Of a DNA stretch of 64,000 nucleotides, positions 48,916 to 57,627 are shown in pieces. The stretch spans positions 34,595 through 98,594 of IMG/VR virus record IMGVR_UViG_3300042894_005140, one strand, 5' to 3'. The notes beneath the pieces are model-generated. The model was not told the origin of the DNA. It did not search any database and saw nothing but the letters and a program-made list of their open reading frames with translations. Source of the stretch: a virus. The position numbers were made by a program, and so were the translations under genes. Every line of letters begins with the position of its first letter. The first letter of the stretch is position 1.

Positions 48916-50651
48916 TATTTTGTTGCGTTATAGTTTTGTAAGACTTCGTCTGCTGTTAATCCTCTGTTATATAAGTTAACACTAGCTATGTTACCATTAA
49001 AAAATCCACCAACAGCTCCCCCAACATAAGCTCCTATTTGAACAGGAACTGTTGTTGATGTTACGGCTGTATTGAAGCTTGAATTAGTTTGTTTTAATAC
49101 ACCATTGATATATACCTTACCATTACCTGCACCATCTGATGTGGCAACAACATGATTCCATTGGTTATATTGTATATTTGTAAGTGCAGGATTATTTACG
49201 TAAGTCCAATTTGAATTGAACACTCCAAACCAAATATATGGAGTTCCTGTATCATTAGCAATGTACAATTCAAAACTTCTTTCATTAGCACCATAAGTTG
49301 CTCTAGTACATATAATTTCGTAGGTTCCATTAGGTACAATATTAGCATAAAACCATGCTTCTATTGAAAAATTAGCATTAGCAAAATCATATGCTGAATT
49401 GTATGTAGTATTTATATAATCATCAGTTCCATCAAATACAATAACACCTCCATCTTTAGGACTAAACGTAGGTCCATTAGTTAAAGTACCATTAACACTT
49501 CCTGTTAAATTGTACCATGCGGTTCCTGATTTAGGATATGATACTAAATTACCAGCATCTAAAGCAAATACTAATCCACTTGTTACTATTGGACCACCGT
49601 AGTAGTTTTGAGCTACTTCTGCTGCTGTGAGTGCTTTAGGATAAACTAAAGCTTGAGCTATATCCCCAGTTAATATTTCACTAGCTGCTGAAGGAGTATA
49701 GGAACTTAAAACATGTACTCCGTTAGTTCCTCCATTACTTCCAATATTAACTCCCGTTTGAGTTGCTACTCCATTTAAATAAGCAGTTGCTGTTGAACCA
49801 TTGTAAGTCATTGTTAAATGATAAAAACGTCCTGTAGCTATAGTGCCTCCGTTGGTGTAAAGTAATCCACCCCCACCTCCATTTCTACCATACATGAAAG
49901 CATTATTACTGTAAAATCCAATCTGAGAAAGTAATCCTCCTGTACCTAATACTGTTTGGTAAGTACCACCACCACTAGTTCTAGCTACAGCAGTTAATGT
50001 AAAAGAAGAAGTAGTATTACTTGGTAAAGTTGTGTTAACAGCTACAGCATAATCATCTGATCCGTCAAAATTAATCCATCCGTTTGAGTTATAAGTAGGC
50101 CCGTTAATTAAATTAAATCTATTATTTTGACCACTTATATCATACCAAGTAGATCCTGTTGTAGGGTATGAAATAATTTGATTACCATGAATATATAACC
50201 CTAAATTATCAGCATCAATTTGCTCATAATAATCAGGCCCAACAGCAAAATAATTACTAGAAGAGGCAATCCAATTCAACGCTTGTGAACCAGAGTTAAA
50301 TGGAGTTTGACCTATTCTATCCGGTAAACCATTTACAATTGTTATAACATCTAAAGAAGATGTACCTACTGTTACCCAAAACACAGGAGCTGAATATTCA
50401 TCTACTGCAGGTAAACCGCCTTCAACATAAGCACCTCCCGCGTTTGAGCGAGATACATAGTAGTTAGCTGTATAATTATCTGAAATAATTGTATAGAATT
50501 GTCCGTTATTTGGAATATCGGAATACCAATTAGTACTGTTGTAGTTTTGCCCGTAATTTTTTCCGGCAGTTTCTACCCCGTAACTAACTCTGGATGTCTG
50601 TAAGCTTCCTGAAATTGGGGATAGGTCATTAACAGCTACTGGGTTTGGCAT
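48915..50651 (-). CDS. adhesin/fibre with two LamG-like lectin domains (copy C)
   Basis: 578 residues. N-terminal module 'PVAVNDLSPISGSLQTSRVSYGVE' (in parts) like copies A and B, then two LamG-like domains (about 145-355, 357-578) with 'DGSDDYAVAVN', 'DGTDDYINTT' and 'NLYNRGLTADEVLQNYNATK'. Its last base overlaps the first of the next gene. Preceded by a late motif. Confidence 0.78.
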   Translation of the reverse strand: MPNPVAVNDLSPISGSLQTSRVSYGVETAGKNYGQNYNSTNWYSDIPNNGQFYTIISDNYTANYYVSRSNAGGAYVEGGLPAVDEYSAPVFWVTVGTSSLDVITIVNGLPDRIGQTPFNSGSQALNWIASSSNYFAVGPDYYEQIDADNLGLYIHGNQIISYPTTGSTWYDISGQNNRFNLINGPTYNSNGWINFDGSDDYAVAVNTTLPSNTTSSFTLTAVARTSGGGTYQTVLGTGGLLSQIGFYSNNAFMYGRNGGGGGLLYTNGGTIATGRFYHLTMTYNGSTATAYLNGVATQTGVNIGSNGGTNGVHVLSSYTPSAASEILTGDIAQALVYPKALTAAEVAQNYYGGPIVTSGLVFALDAGNLVSYPKSGTAWYNLTGSVNGTLTNGPTFSPKDGGVIVFDGTDDYINTTYNSAYDFANANFSIEAWFYANIVPNGTYEIICTRATYGANERSFELYIANDTGTPYIWFGVFNSNWTYVNNPALTNIQYNQWNHVVATSDGAGNGKVYINGVLKQTNSSFNTAVTSTTVPVQIGAYVGGAVGGFFNGNIASVNLYNRGLTADEVLQNYNATK

Positions 50652-50660
50652 AGTGTATGA

Positions 50661-51044
50661 TTATAAATATGGAGAACCGGTAGGTGCTGAACCTGTAGGA
50701 CATTCAAATCGTTCGCAATAATCTTTTTGGTAAATAGGCATTGCATTACCAAATGTGGTTAACTCTGTACCAGGAAAAGGCCATACCTCACTTGAACTGA
50801 AATTAGGTAATGGTTCTTGATTCCATAAAATATCTACTGCTGATGCTGTAGACCAAAGTGAGCAAGACATAATAGGCATTCCCATAGGAGAGCTTGCGCT
50901 TACATACTGTTCACAAATTGGACCCATAACATAAACTGTTTGGGTATATTGCCAAGTTGTTTCACCACCAGGTGTTGTAATGCTTTGTGTTATCTCATTT
51001 AATAGAGATAAATCATTCATTAAATATTTTCTGTATTGATACAT
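50661..51044 (-). CDS. putative tail fibre-region protein
   Basis: 127 residues, Cys-containing (four Cys), with 'GPICEQYVSASSPMGMPIMSCSLW' and 'VWPFPGTELTTFGNAMPIYQKDYCERFECP' (in parts). Not recognised. An alternative start at the second Met (MNDLSLL) is possible. Structural role inferred from context. Confidence 0.55.
   Translation of the reverse strand: MYQYRKYLMNDLSLLNEITQSITTPGGETTWQYTQTVYVMGPICEQYVSASSPMGMPIMSCSLWSTASAVDILWNQEPLPNFSSSEVWPFPGTELTTFGNAMPIYQKDYCERFECPTGSAPTGSPYL
50663..50670 (-). promoter_or_regulatory. late-type motif before LamG copy C
   Basis: Minus-strand ATATTTAT (followed by AATCATA) 11 bases before the ATG at 50651; it lies within the last codons of the upstream gene. 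Confidence 0.4.
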
Positions 51045-51045
51045 A

Positions 51046-51384
51046 TTAAATTGATCCAGTTGGCATACAAGGTACTTCTACCCAATTAATAATTGATTCA
51101 TCCCAAACGTAACACTTACCATCATTTGGATAAGGCACAGGAGCTACCCAATCATAATTTGAGTCTAAAACCCAAGACGGGTAAGGTTGGGGACATATAA
51201 ATACATTTGCTTCAGCATCGTAGGTATAACCTATACCCGCGTATTGTTTGCGGAATGAACCGTCTATTGATGTCTCTATCCAATTAGTAGGATCGCCTTC
51301 GGCGCCTGTATTGATAAATTCTTGAGTGGCTACTATAACAGTAGTAACAACACTGTATTGGTTTATGTGTGCGAAGTATCCCAT
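51046..51384 (-). CDS. widespread small virion protein ('YAGIGYTYD' family)
   Basis: 112 residues: 'GYFAHINQYSVVTTVIVATQEFI', 'RKQYAGIGYTYDAEANVFICPQPYPSW', 'WVAPVPYPNDGKCYVWDES' (in parts). This protein type is frequent next to tail fibre genes of T4-like cyanophages and other marine phages; function not established. It overlaps the upstream gene by 22 bases. Confidence 0.75.
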   Translation of the reverse strand: MGYFAHINQYSVVTTVIVATQEFINTGAEGDPTNWIETSIDGSFRKQYAGIGYTYDAEANVFICPQPYPSWVLDSNYDWVAPVPYPNDGKCYVWDESIINWVEVPCMPTGSI

Positions 51385-51563
51385 TGTGTTTTATCTTTTT
51401 CTATTTGTTCGTTTATTTCTTCCCAAGTAGGAGGTTGTGTTCCTGTAGGATCATTCCACTTGGTAAATGTTGTATTATATAATTCAAATTGAGCATGTGG
51501 ACGTAATTTTTTAACTGCTACATCTACACCCCATAACCCTAAATATTGTTCAAAAATATCCAT
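51363..51563 (-). CDS. XkdW-like small tail protein
   Basis: 66 residues: 'AVKKLRPHAQFELYNTTFTKWNDPTGTQPPTWEEINEQI' (in parts) resembles XkdW-type small phage proteins with 'LRPxAxFxLxxxxxxxWxDPxxxxPTxEEI'. Often found by tail fibre genes. Function unknown. Confidence 0.6.
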   Translation of the reverse strand: MDIFEQYLGLWGVDVAVKKLRPHAQFELYNTTFTKWNDPTGTQPPTWEEINEQIEKDKTQWDTSHT

Positions 51564-51564
51564 A

Positions 51565-54141
51565 TTAAGTTAAATAACGTACTATTACTATACCTGAGCC
51601 ACCATTTCCAGCTGTAGTAGCATTAGCACCACCACCACCTCCTCCACCTGTATTTGAAACACCTGAAGTATTAGGGGTTAAAACTCCATTAATTAATCCA
51701 ACACTATTACCTCCTCCTCCAAGTCCACCAAGACCTGAATTAGGAATAGTTCCTGAGAAGTTATGACTACCTCCACCTCCACCTCCACCTGAGTAATAGG
51801 TAGAAAATCCAGTAATTGAATATGCTAAACCATCTCCACCGGCTGTTCCATCTAGAACACCTGAGGTATCTGTAGAGTTTTCACCAGCTTCACCAGCACC
51901 ACCACCTCCACCTGCAGATCTTGAACTATTAAGATCATCTCCTCCTTTATTACCTTGACCAGTAATACCTGCAGCACCTGCTACTCCTGAGTCACCACCA
52001 GCTCCACCACCAGATCCTCCTATACTAGGTACATTTGGATTTTGATCAGCACCTCCTCTACCACCACCAATAGCAGTTAATCCGCCAAATACAGAATTTG
52101 ACCCGTTAGTAGCATTGTTTTGATCAATAGTACCTCCACTACCACCGGCACCAATAGTTACAGTAATACCACTACCTGCGGAAACACCATAAGAAGATAC
52201 ATAAAGTAATCCTCCGGCACCTCCGCCTCCTCCTCCTCCACCATTAACATTAGATTCAGCTCCTCCACCTCCACCACCTCCAGCAACAACAAGTACTTCT
52301 ACTTGACCTGTAAATGAAGGAGTAAAGGTTGCTGAACCTGTAAATGTATGAATAGTAAATGGTCCTGAATATGAAATTGTACCACCTGAACCTGAATTGA
52401 AATTAGTCCAAGCTTGAACTTGGGCTTGACTTATTGAAGTATCAGGAATAGAAGCTAATGTATTTACAGCAAAATTATTACCAGGGACAGCATAAGTTTG
52501 CATATTTGTAAAATAAAGAGCATCAAAATATGTTCCTGTATATAGTAAAGATCCATTTACATACCAATATGAATTGGTATTGGTAAAATACCAAGCAGAT
52601 CTATTTTTACCTTGTTTAGGAGTAAAACTCCCAGCATAAAAATATCCACCACTATTGTTTCCATCCCAATATATTTGTCCTGATCCTCCTAAATTAGCAA
52701 AATAAAAATAATCTGATCCTGCAGACGGGTTATTATATAAAAATGTGTCGTAACGATTTCCACTTTCAAAATTATAAAAATCAAAATCATATAATATAAC
52801 TCCAGGTTTAGAAGCAAATGCTTTTGTAGGACCAGGTGAATTGAAAACAACATCATTAGCAGCTCTAGTTACTGTTGCTGAAGTTGTTGGGATGTATGAT
52901 GTTGCAAAATTTCCTTCTTCGCTTTGGGCTCCCCAAATATAAACATAATCCCCAACTGCGTAACCACCGGCAAAATAAGGATTAATAGATCGGTTAGCAT
53001 CCATTTTAACTCCTATGCGATACCATCCATCTTTATAAGGTTCAATTGTACCTGTTCCACTTATTATAGTTCCGTTATATAAATTAAATTCTGTACCAAA
53101 AGATGTATTTCCTCTATATAAACTTAATCTACCAACATTTCCTGCTTTAGCGAATATAGTTGTATATCCGTCACTTACAGGAGCTGATGTTCCTATTTCT
53201 CCACTAGTAGCTGTTAATACTAGTTTAGATGCGTTCATAGTACCGTCAGGAGAGATAGCAGCACTTCCTGTTACAGTAACACTATATTTACCCCAAACAG
53301 CATTAGTAAAATCTTGACTATAAGTGTTTACATTTGTTCTTTGTGGTTCTTGTAATAATTTACCTTTACCATTTTTATAATCAATTCGAGGATAACCTAA
53401 ACGGTCTGTTGTTGGTTGGTATGGTTTTACACCACCTGTATTAAACATAGCACCCCACACAAATACACTTGTACCTGTGCCAACGTAACCGGCAGATGTA
53501 AATGTTGATTGGTTTAATAACATACATAAAAAGTATAAGTTACCTCCAATCAATGAAGTTGCATATGTAAAAGTTCCAGTTACATAATACCAACCACCAC
53601 CTACATTTGTTATTGTAGAAGTTAGAGTATCACCCCCTGTGTTTACAAAATTTTGAGTAATTGTACCATTTACTAAATCAACAACTACTTGACTTCTGTA
53701 GACACTATCATCTGTAAGACCAAAACTAAAATATTGGTGATTATTGTATTTTACATAAAGAGAAAAAGACATTGTTTGTGGGCTTCCATACCCTGTAAAT
53801 GCTCCTTGATATACTCTATGGGCGGCATTATTACTATTATTAGCTATAGTATCTGCAGTTGTTGTTCCGTTAGGTGCTATAGTACTGTTTGCTGTTACAG
53901 ATGTATCATTTAATATCCACGGACTAGATCCAATTGCCTCACTTTGATTTATTAAATTAGCCGGTACTGTTTCAATATAACCTTGTTGGTTAACTCGAGT
54001 ACCACCTCCACTATTTCCACCAACAGCACCATCAACAGTACCATCATTAGGTAAAACAGAATATACCTTATCTTCTTGATAAGAAATTATACTACCCGCA
54101 GGATTAAAAATAAAAGAGGAATTATTGAGTATACTCGCCAT
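51565..54141 (-). CDS. large fibre/head-spike-like adhesin with C-terminal glycine-rich module
   Basis: 858 residues. N-terminal 'SGGGTRVNQQGYIETVPANLINQSE' (in parts), 'TTDRLGYPRIDYKNGKGKLLQEPQRTNVNTYSQDF' and 'VSVSPDGTMNASKL'-like jelly-roll modules are the common architecture of phage tail/head fibre proteins with carbohydrate-binding-like beta-sandwiches. The last ~260 residues are the glycine-rich module in the order 'IHTFTGSATFTP...VEVLVVAGGGGG...GIVIVRY', with many G-runs. That module is circularly permuted relative to the inserted one in 47431-48915. Likely a receptor-binding tip. Confidence 0.78.
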   Translation of the reverse strand: MASILNNSSFIFNPAGSIISYQEDKVYSVLPNDGTVDGAVGGNSGGGTRVNQQGYIETVPANLINQSEAIGSSPWILNDTSVTANSTIAPNGTTTADTIANNSNNAAHRVYQGAFTGYGSPQTMSFSLYVKYNNHQYFSFGLTDDSVYRSQVVVDLVNGTITQNFVNTGGDTLTSTITNVGGGWYYVTGTFTYATSLIGGNLYFLCMLLNQSTFTSAGYVGTGTSVFVWGAMFNTGGVKPYQPTTDRLGYPRIDYKNGKGKLLQEPQRTNVNTYSQDFTNAVWGKYSVTVTGSAAISPDGTMNASKLVLTATSGEIGTSAPVSDGYTTIFAKAGNVGRLSLYRGNTSFGTEFNLYNGTIISGTGTIEPYKDGWYRIGVKMDANRSINPYFAGGYAVGDYVYIWGAQSEEGNFATSYIPTTSATVTRAANDVVFNSPGPTKAFASKPGVILYDFDFYNFESGNRYDTFLYNNPSAGSDYFYFANLGGSGQIYWDGNNSGGYFYAGSFTPKQGKNRSAWYFTNTNSYWYVNGSLLYTGTYFDALYFTNMQTYAVPGNNFAVNTLASIPDTSISQAQVQAWTNFNSGSGGTISYSGPFTIHTFTGSATFTPSFTGQVEVLVVAGGGGGGGAESNVNGGGGGGGGAGGLLYVSSYGVSAGSGITVTIGAGGSGGTIDQNNATNGSNSVFGGLTAIGGGRGGADQNPNVPSIGGSGGGAGGDSGVAGAAGITGQGNKGGDDLNSSRSAGGGGGAGEAGENSTDTSGVLDGTAGGDGLAYSITGFSTYYSGGGGGGGSHNFSGTIPNSGLGGLGGGGNSVGLINGVLTPNTSGVSNTGGGGGGGANATTAGNGGSGIVIVRYLT

Positions 54142-54160
54142 TTAGTAACAGTTATATGTT

Positions 54161-54168
54161 ATAAATAT
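54161..54168 (-). promoter_or_regulatory. late-type motif before the 858-residue adhesin
   Basis: Minus-strand ATATTTAT (followed by AACATATA) 19 bases before the ATG at 54141. Confidence 0.45.
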
Positions 54169-54175
54169 TGTATCT

Positions 54176-55291
54176 TTATAAAGCAGTAATGAAGTAAGTT
54201 TCATATCCTCCATGACACCAACCGTAACCAAGTGGGAATTTCTCACTCATTAAATCATGAATAGAATTTTCCGGAATGTTACTACGTTCATCAAACTTTA
54301 GTTTAATGTGGATGCCTGGATTAGTTTGTTTTAGTTTATCTATAATGTTAGTTAGACTACTGAATGTTTGTTCGTTAAGGCAAACTATAACTTCGTCAAA
54401 TTTCATATCTGAAGTACTATCAAAGTACAAATCATGATCAAAGAATAATTCCTTTAGTAGCTGACGTTCATATACCTTAATATCTTCTTTTACATAAAGT
54501 ATACTCTGTCTTGAAGATGCTGTATTAAAATCACCCATAGCAAAATCTCTAGATTGATACTTGATAGGTAGGTAGTATAATGAGGTTGTTAGTTTGTCTG
54601 GATTGTTTAAGTAAGGGAACTTGCTTTCAATAAATAATCTTTCTGCTTCAATCTCAGCATAAGTTTCACCTGATCTTCCTGGTTCTCTTGAAAATGTGTC
54701 TATTGAGTAGTTATACTCATATAAGGTTCTAGGAATATACAACCATTTTCCTTTAGTTTCAACATATCTAACTATGTTAGTATCGTTTTGATACCACTTT
54801 AATTGACCCTCGTCAAAACTAGGTATAATATTTCTCCAAGCCCGTCCCATTGGGGTATAGTTAAAAGTAGATATTTCTTCATAATCATAGTGGCCTCCTC
54901 CTTGAATTTCTACAAATTCACCTTTTTCATTTATATTTTTTGAATAACAGCTTATACCCGCTACATCAGGATGTTTTAAAAATAAGTGATTGTAAACCTC
55001 TAAAATGCGAGGATAAGCATAATCATCACTATCAAACTGAATTACTATTTCTCCGGTTGTTCCAGATTGTGGATTATAAAAGCATTCTTTTTTTCTAGAC
55101 TGCTGATAGTACTTTACTCTAGAATCTTTTTTACAAATTTCCTTTAGTAATTCTTCAGCATTGTTATAGTCTGAAAAGTCATCAGTAACAATCCATTCCC
55201 AATCTTGATGGGTTTGGTCTAGAATTTGTTTGTATAGTTTTTCAACTAAATGGCTTCTTCTATAGAATGATGTGCTTATACTAAATTTCAT
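54176..55291 (-). CDS. glycosyltransferase, GT2 (GT-A) family
   Basis: 371 residues from the ATG at 55291, whose ATGA overlaps the methyltransferase stop; an ATG 16 codons upstream lies inside that gene. 'KFSISTSFYRRSHLVEKLYKQILDQTHQDWEWIVTDDFS' (in parts) is the GT2 nucleotide-sugar start, and 'GEIVIQFDSDDYAYPRILE' holds the DxD-type metal motif. The second half has a different, unrecognised domain. It would transfer a sugar to a fibre protein or to host glycan. Confidence 0.82.
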   Translation of the reverse strand: MKFSISTSFYRRSHLVEKLYKQILDQTHQDWEWIVTDDFSDYNNAEELLKEICKKDSRVKYYQQSRKKECFYNPQSGTTGEIVIQFDSDDYAYPRILEVYNHLFLKHPDVAGISCYSKNINEKGEFVEIQGGGHYDYEEISTFNYTPMGRAWRNIIPSFDEGQLKWYQNDTNIVRYVETKGKWLYIPRTLYEYNYSIDTFSREPGRSGETYAEIEAERLFIESKFPYLNNPDKLTTSLYYLPIKYQSRDFAMGDFNTASSRQSILYVKEDIKVYERQLLKELFFDHDLYFDSTSDMKFDEVIVCLNEQTFSSLTNIIDKLKQTNPGIHIKLKFDERSNIPENSIHDLMSEKFPLGYGWCHGGYETYFITAL

Positions 55292-55902
55292 GGTTTCCAG
55301 ATTCCTATCCCACCGAAGTGTTCTTTTTGTCCAAAACAAGTTGTTTTACCTGATGATTTTATAGTAACTATGTTAGTTTTAGAACCATAAGATAGGTCCT
55401 GCCAAAATTTATATACCTGTCCACCAGCACCATCTCTAAAGATATGGTCAGGATCAATATCATGAAACACAATATACCCTCTAGGTGACAATAATTCTTG
55501 ATATAATTCAAAATCACGTCTTACACCTTCATATGAATGATCTCCATCAATAAAAATTAGATCATATTCAGGGCAGAACTCTTTAACTTTATCTCTTGTT
55601 TCTTCAGTTTGTGAATCAGCTATAAATAACTTAAAGTCTTCTCCATACATCATATAGTGAGACCAAATTGTTCTACCTTTATCCTCATAATCAACAGCTG
55701 CTTTTTTACCTGTTGATAATTGAGACATAATATGAAATGAACTTCCTTTAAATCCAATTTCTAGGATATTGTTAGCTTGAAATCCTTTAAGCCAGTAACC
55801 AAATGTAGTTATCTCCTCATAAACCTGCTGGAATAAAGTAGGTTCGATAAGGAAATCCTTAACATGATAGTCAATTAATTCCTGTATACTTATGTCTTTC
55901 AT
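55288..55902 (-). CDS. class I SAM-dependent methyltransferase (Methyltransf_24-like)
   Basis: 204 residues. 'NNILEIGFKGSSFHIMSQL' is the SAM-binding motif I, 'KAAVDYEDKG' motif II, and 'YDLIFIDGDHSYEGVRRDFELY' the characteristic 'IDGDHxYxGVxxD' of the CmcI/Methyltransf_24 group, with 'GYIVFHDID' after. This group methylates sugars or small molecules in glycan and antibiotic pathways. Overlaps both neighbours (4 and 1 bases), so it is coupled to the GT2 and FkbM genes. Confidence 0.85.
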   Translation of the reverse strand: MKDISIQELIDYHVKDFLIEPTLFQQVYEEITTFGYWLKGFQANNILEIGFKGSSFHIMSQLSTGKKAAVDYEDKGRTIWSHYMMYGEDFKLFIADSQTEETRDKVKEFCPEYDLIFIDGDHSYEGVRRDFELYQELLSPRGYIVFHDIDPDHIFRDGAGGQVYKFWQDLSYGSKTNIVTIKSSGKTTCFGQKEHFGGIGIWKP

Positions 55903-56852
55903 TAGCTAAAAAAGAATACTGTTCCGTTTTCACTTTCAATATTACATCCATCTTCAAATTGGCATTTAAATCCTAATGAATTAAAACGTTCAACTATAGA
56001 ATTTAAACGTCCTTGTGAATTGTGGTATTCTAAAAGAATTTTATCTGTTATTTCGAATATAGCATTTGATGTACTATCAATAACATTCCATTCTTCACCT
56101 TCAATATCTAATTTTAAAAGATTAATTTTATTCCAACCTAAAGTATTTACTACATTCTGCAGGGTTGTTGTTTGTACTATTTTAGTATTAGGATTATCGA
56201 AAGTAGAAAATTCACTGTGCTGAATATCTAAAGTTGAGATTAAAGGATTATCTTCCTTCCAGTATAAAGCGGTTTGTTCTTCTCGGTCAGATAGTGCTTC
56301 ACCGATAATAGTTATATTAATATTATCTAAAAAATTACTAATTAAAGCCTTGATGCTTCTATCATCACATTCTATAGCAGCTACAAGCTTGGCTCCTTTA
56401 TTTAAAATGTATTGAGTAAATAAACCGACACTGGCCCCAGCGTCAATTACCTTCTCACAATTACTCAAATCAAAGTCTTTATATTTGTCATCAACAAAAA
56501 ACTCTCGGTAATTAACAAATGATGGATGGTAGTAATCGTTTATATTCTGTTTATGCTTGTATAGATTAGTGTATCTAAACCTCAAAATGATTCTGTCTAA
56601 GACTACACCTTCATCAATTAATTCTAAGGTAAAACCTCCAAAATCCTCTCTACTAAAATCAAATCCGTGTTTAGGGGTTGGTTGGAAGAATACATAAAGA
56701 CCGGGTTGTACGTCCCATATCTTCATTTTGTATATAGTAGCATCTAAATCAATGTCTTTAGCTACTATGTAACCATTCTTAACAGGGTGATAAACACGAA
56801 GATCAATTCGCTGTTCATCAAAATTGTAATTTATTAATTCAAAACTTTTCAT
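55902..56852 (-). CDS. FkbM-family methyltransferase
   Basis: 316 residues. 'CEKVIDAGASVGLFTQYILNKGAKLVAAIECDDRSIKAL' (in parts) is FkbM motif I-II, 'EALSDREEQTALYW' the following strand, and 'INLLKLDIEGEEWNVI' the family hallmark 'LLKxDxExxE'. FkbM enzymes O-methylate sugars or polyketides. The first 120 residues form a separate beta-rich domain. Partner of the adjacent methyltransferase and GT2. Confidence 0.88.
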   Translation of the reverse strand: MKSFELINYNFDEQRIDLRVYHPVKNGYIVAKDIDLDATIYKMKIWDVQPGLYVFFQPTPKHGFDFSREDFGGFTLELIDEGVVLDRIILRFRYTNLYKHKQNINDYYHPSFVNYREFFVDDKYKDFDLSNCEKVIDAGASVGLFTQYILNKGAKLVAAIECDDRSIKALISNFLDNINITIIGEALSDREEQTALYWKEDNPLISTLDIQHSEFSTFDNPNTKIVQTTTLQNVVNTLGWNKINLLKLDIEGEEWNVIDSTSNAIFEITDKILLEYHNSQGRLNSIVERFNSLGFKCQFEDGCNIESENGTVFFFS

Positions 56853-56877
56853 TATTTATAAAACTTTTTATTTTCTT

Positions 56878-57624
56878 TTACCCTAGTAACGGGACTATCC
56901 CGGCGTAGAGTGGTTCTCCAGTTATGCTAAATGGAGTTGTGTCTCCTCCAAGTACAACTGCTCCTTTAACTAAGTTACCGGCACTCAAACCAAGTGTATT
57001 CTGTATTGTATAACTGTTTTCTGTGTAAGCTAAAATATTTGCTACAATCCTAGCTTTGTCTCCAGGTGTAGCTAAGTTAAAGCTAAATGGTGGTTGTGTC
57101 CAAGAAATATTATTTATCAAACTTACCCAAGTTCCTTCTGATGCTAGTGGGTTAGATGAATTAGGTAATCCTCTTTGTGATTTCCATCCATTCTGAAATA
57201 AATCATCTTCGTCGGTGAAAGCGTACTGTACTATGTGAGATCCAGCGGCGAATGTAGAATCATTCAACGAAGGTGTTACTATGTAGTAAGCATTACCTGC
57301 AGGTTCATTAAGTGAAGTAAAGGTTACTCCTGGTGCTGCTGTAGCAATAGAGGCAGAGTCTATAGTATAAGCCGATAATTGAACGAAGTATAATTTACCT
57401 CTAGTTGTTCCTACAGGATAGGGAGTATACATTTGAAAGTCTTTTAATGCATTATTTCCTCTACTTCCAGTAGGCCATGTAAATTTATTATTTGGAGTAG
57501 AGGGAGGTGTGATGCCTAAGTAAGCATAGTTGTAGTTACTAGAAGCCATTTGGCCATTCCAAAAAGTATCTAATGATCCTGTGTTATTAGCACCTACGCC
57601 GGTTGCCATCCAAATTCCTGCCAT
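56878..57624 (-). CDS. virion protein inside the glycosylation island
   Basis: 248 residues, Ser/Thr/Asn/Gly-rich, no membrane segment: 'MAGIWMATGVGANNTGSLDTFWNG', 'YAFTDEDDLFQNGWKSQRGLP' and 'GNLVKGAVVLGGDTTPFSITGEPLYAGIVP' (in parts). Looks like a compact beta-rich structural subunit. It sits between the methyltransferases and the heptosyltransferase-like gene and has its own late motif, so it could be their substrate; that is speculation. Confidence 0.6.
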   Translation of the reverse strand: MAGIWMATGVGANNTGSLDTFWNGQMASSNYNYAYLGITPPSTPNNKFTWPTGSRGNNALKDFQMYTPYPVGTTRGKLYFVQLSAYTIDSASIATAAPGVTFTSLNEPAGNAYYIVTPSLNDSTFAAGSHIVQYAFTDEDDLFQNGWKSQRGLPNSSNPLASEGTWVSLINNISWTQPPFSFNLATPGDKARIVANILAYTENSYTIQNTLGLSAGNLVKGAVVLGGDTTPFSITGEPLYAGIVPLLG

Positions 57625-57627
57625 ATA

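Noticed and set aside
41267-54141. Diversity-generating retroelement in the adhesin region
   Set aside because: No reverse transcriptase, template repeat or variable repeat with A-directed changes was seen in the window.
39169-54168. T4 late promoters (TATAAATA) on the plus strand
   Set aside because: The plus-strand string is the reverse complement of the minus-strand motif that precedes the genes. No plus-strand genes follow it, so it is reported as a minus-strand ATATTTAT motif instead.
54176-55339. Longer GT2 start at 55339
   Set aside because: The added 16 residues are antisense to nothing useful and overlap the methyltransferase; the ATG at 55291 has a typical ATGA overlap and begins at the family's first beta strand.
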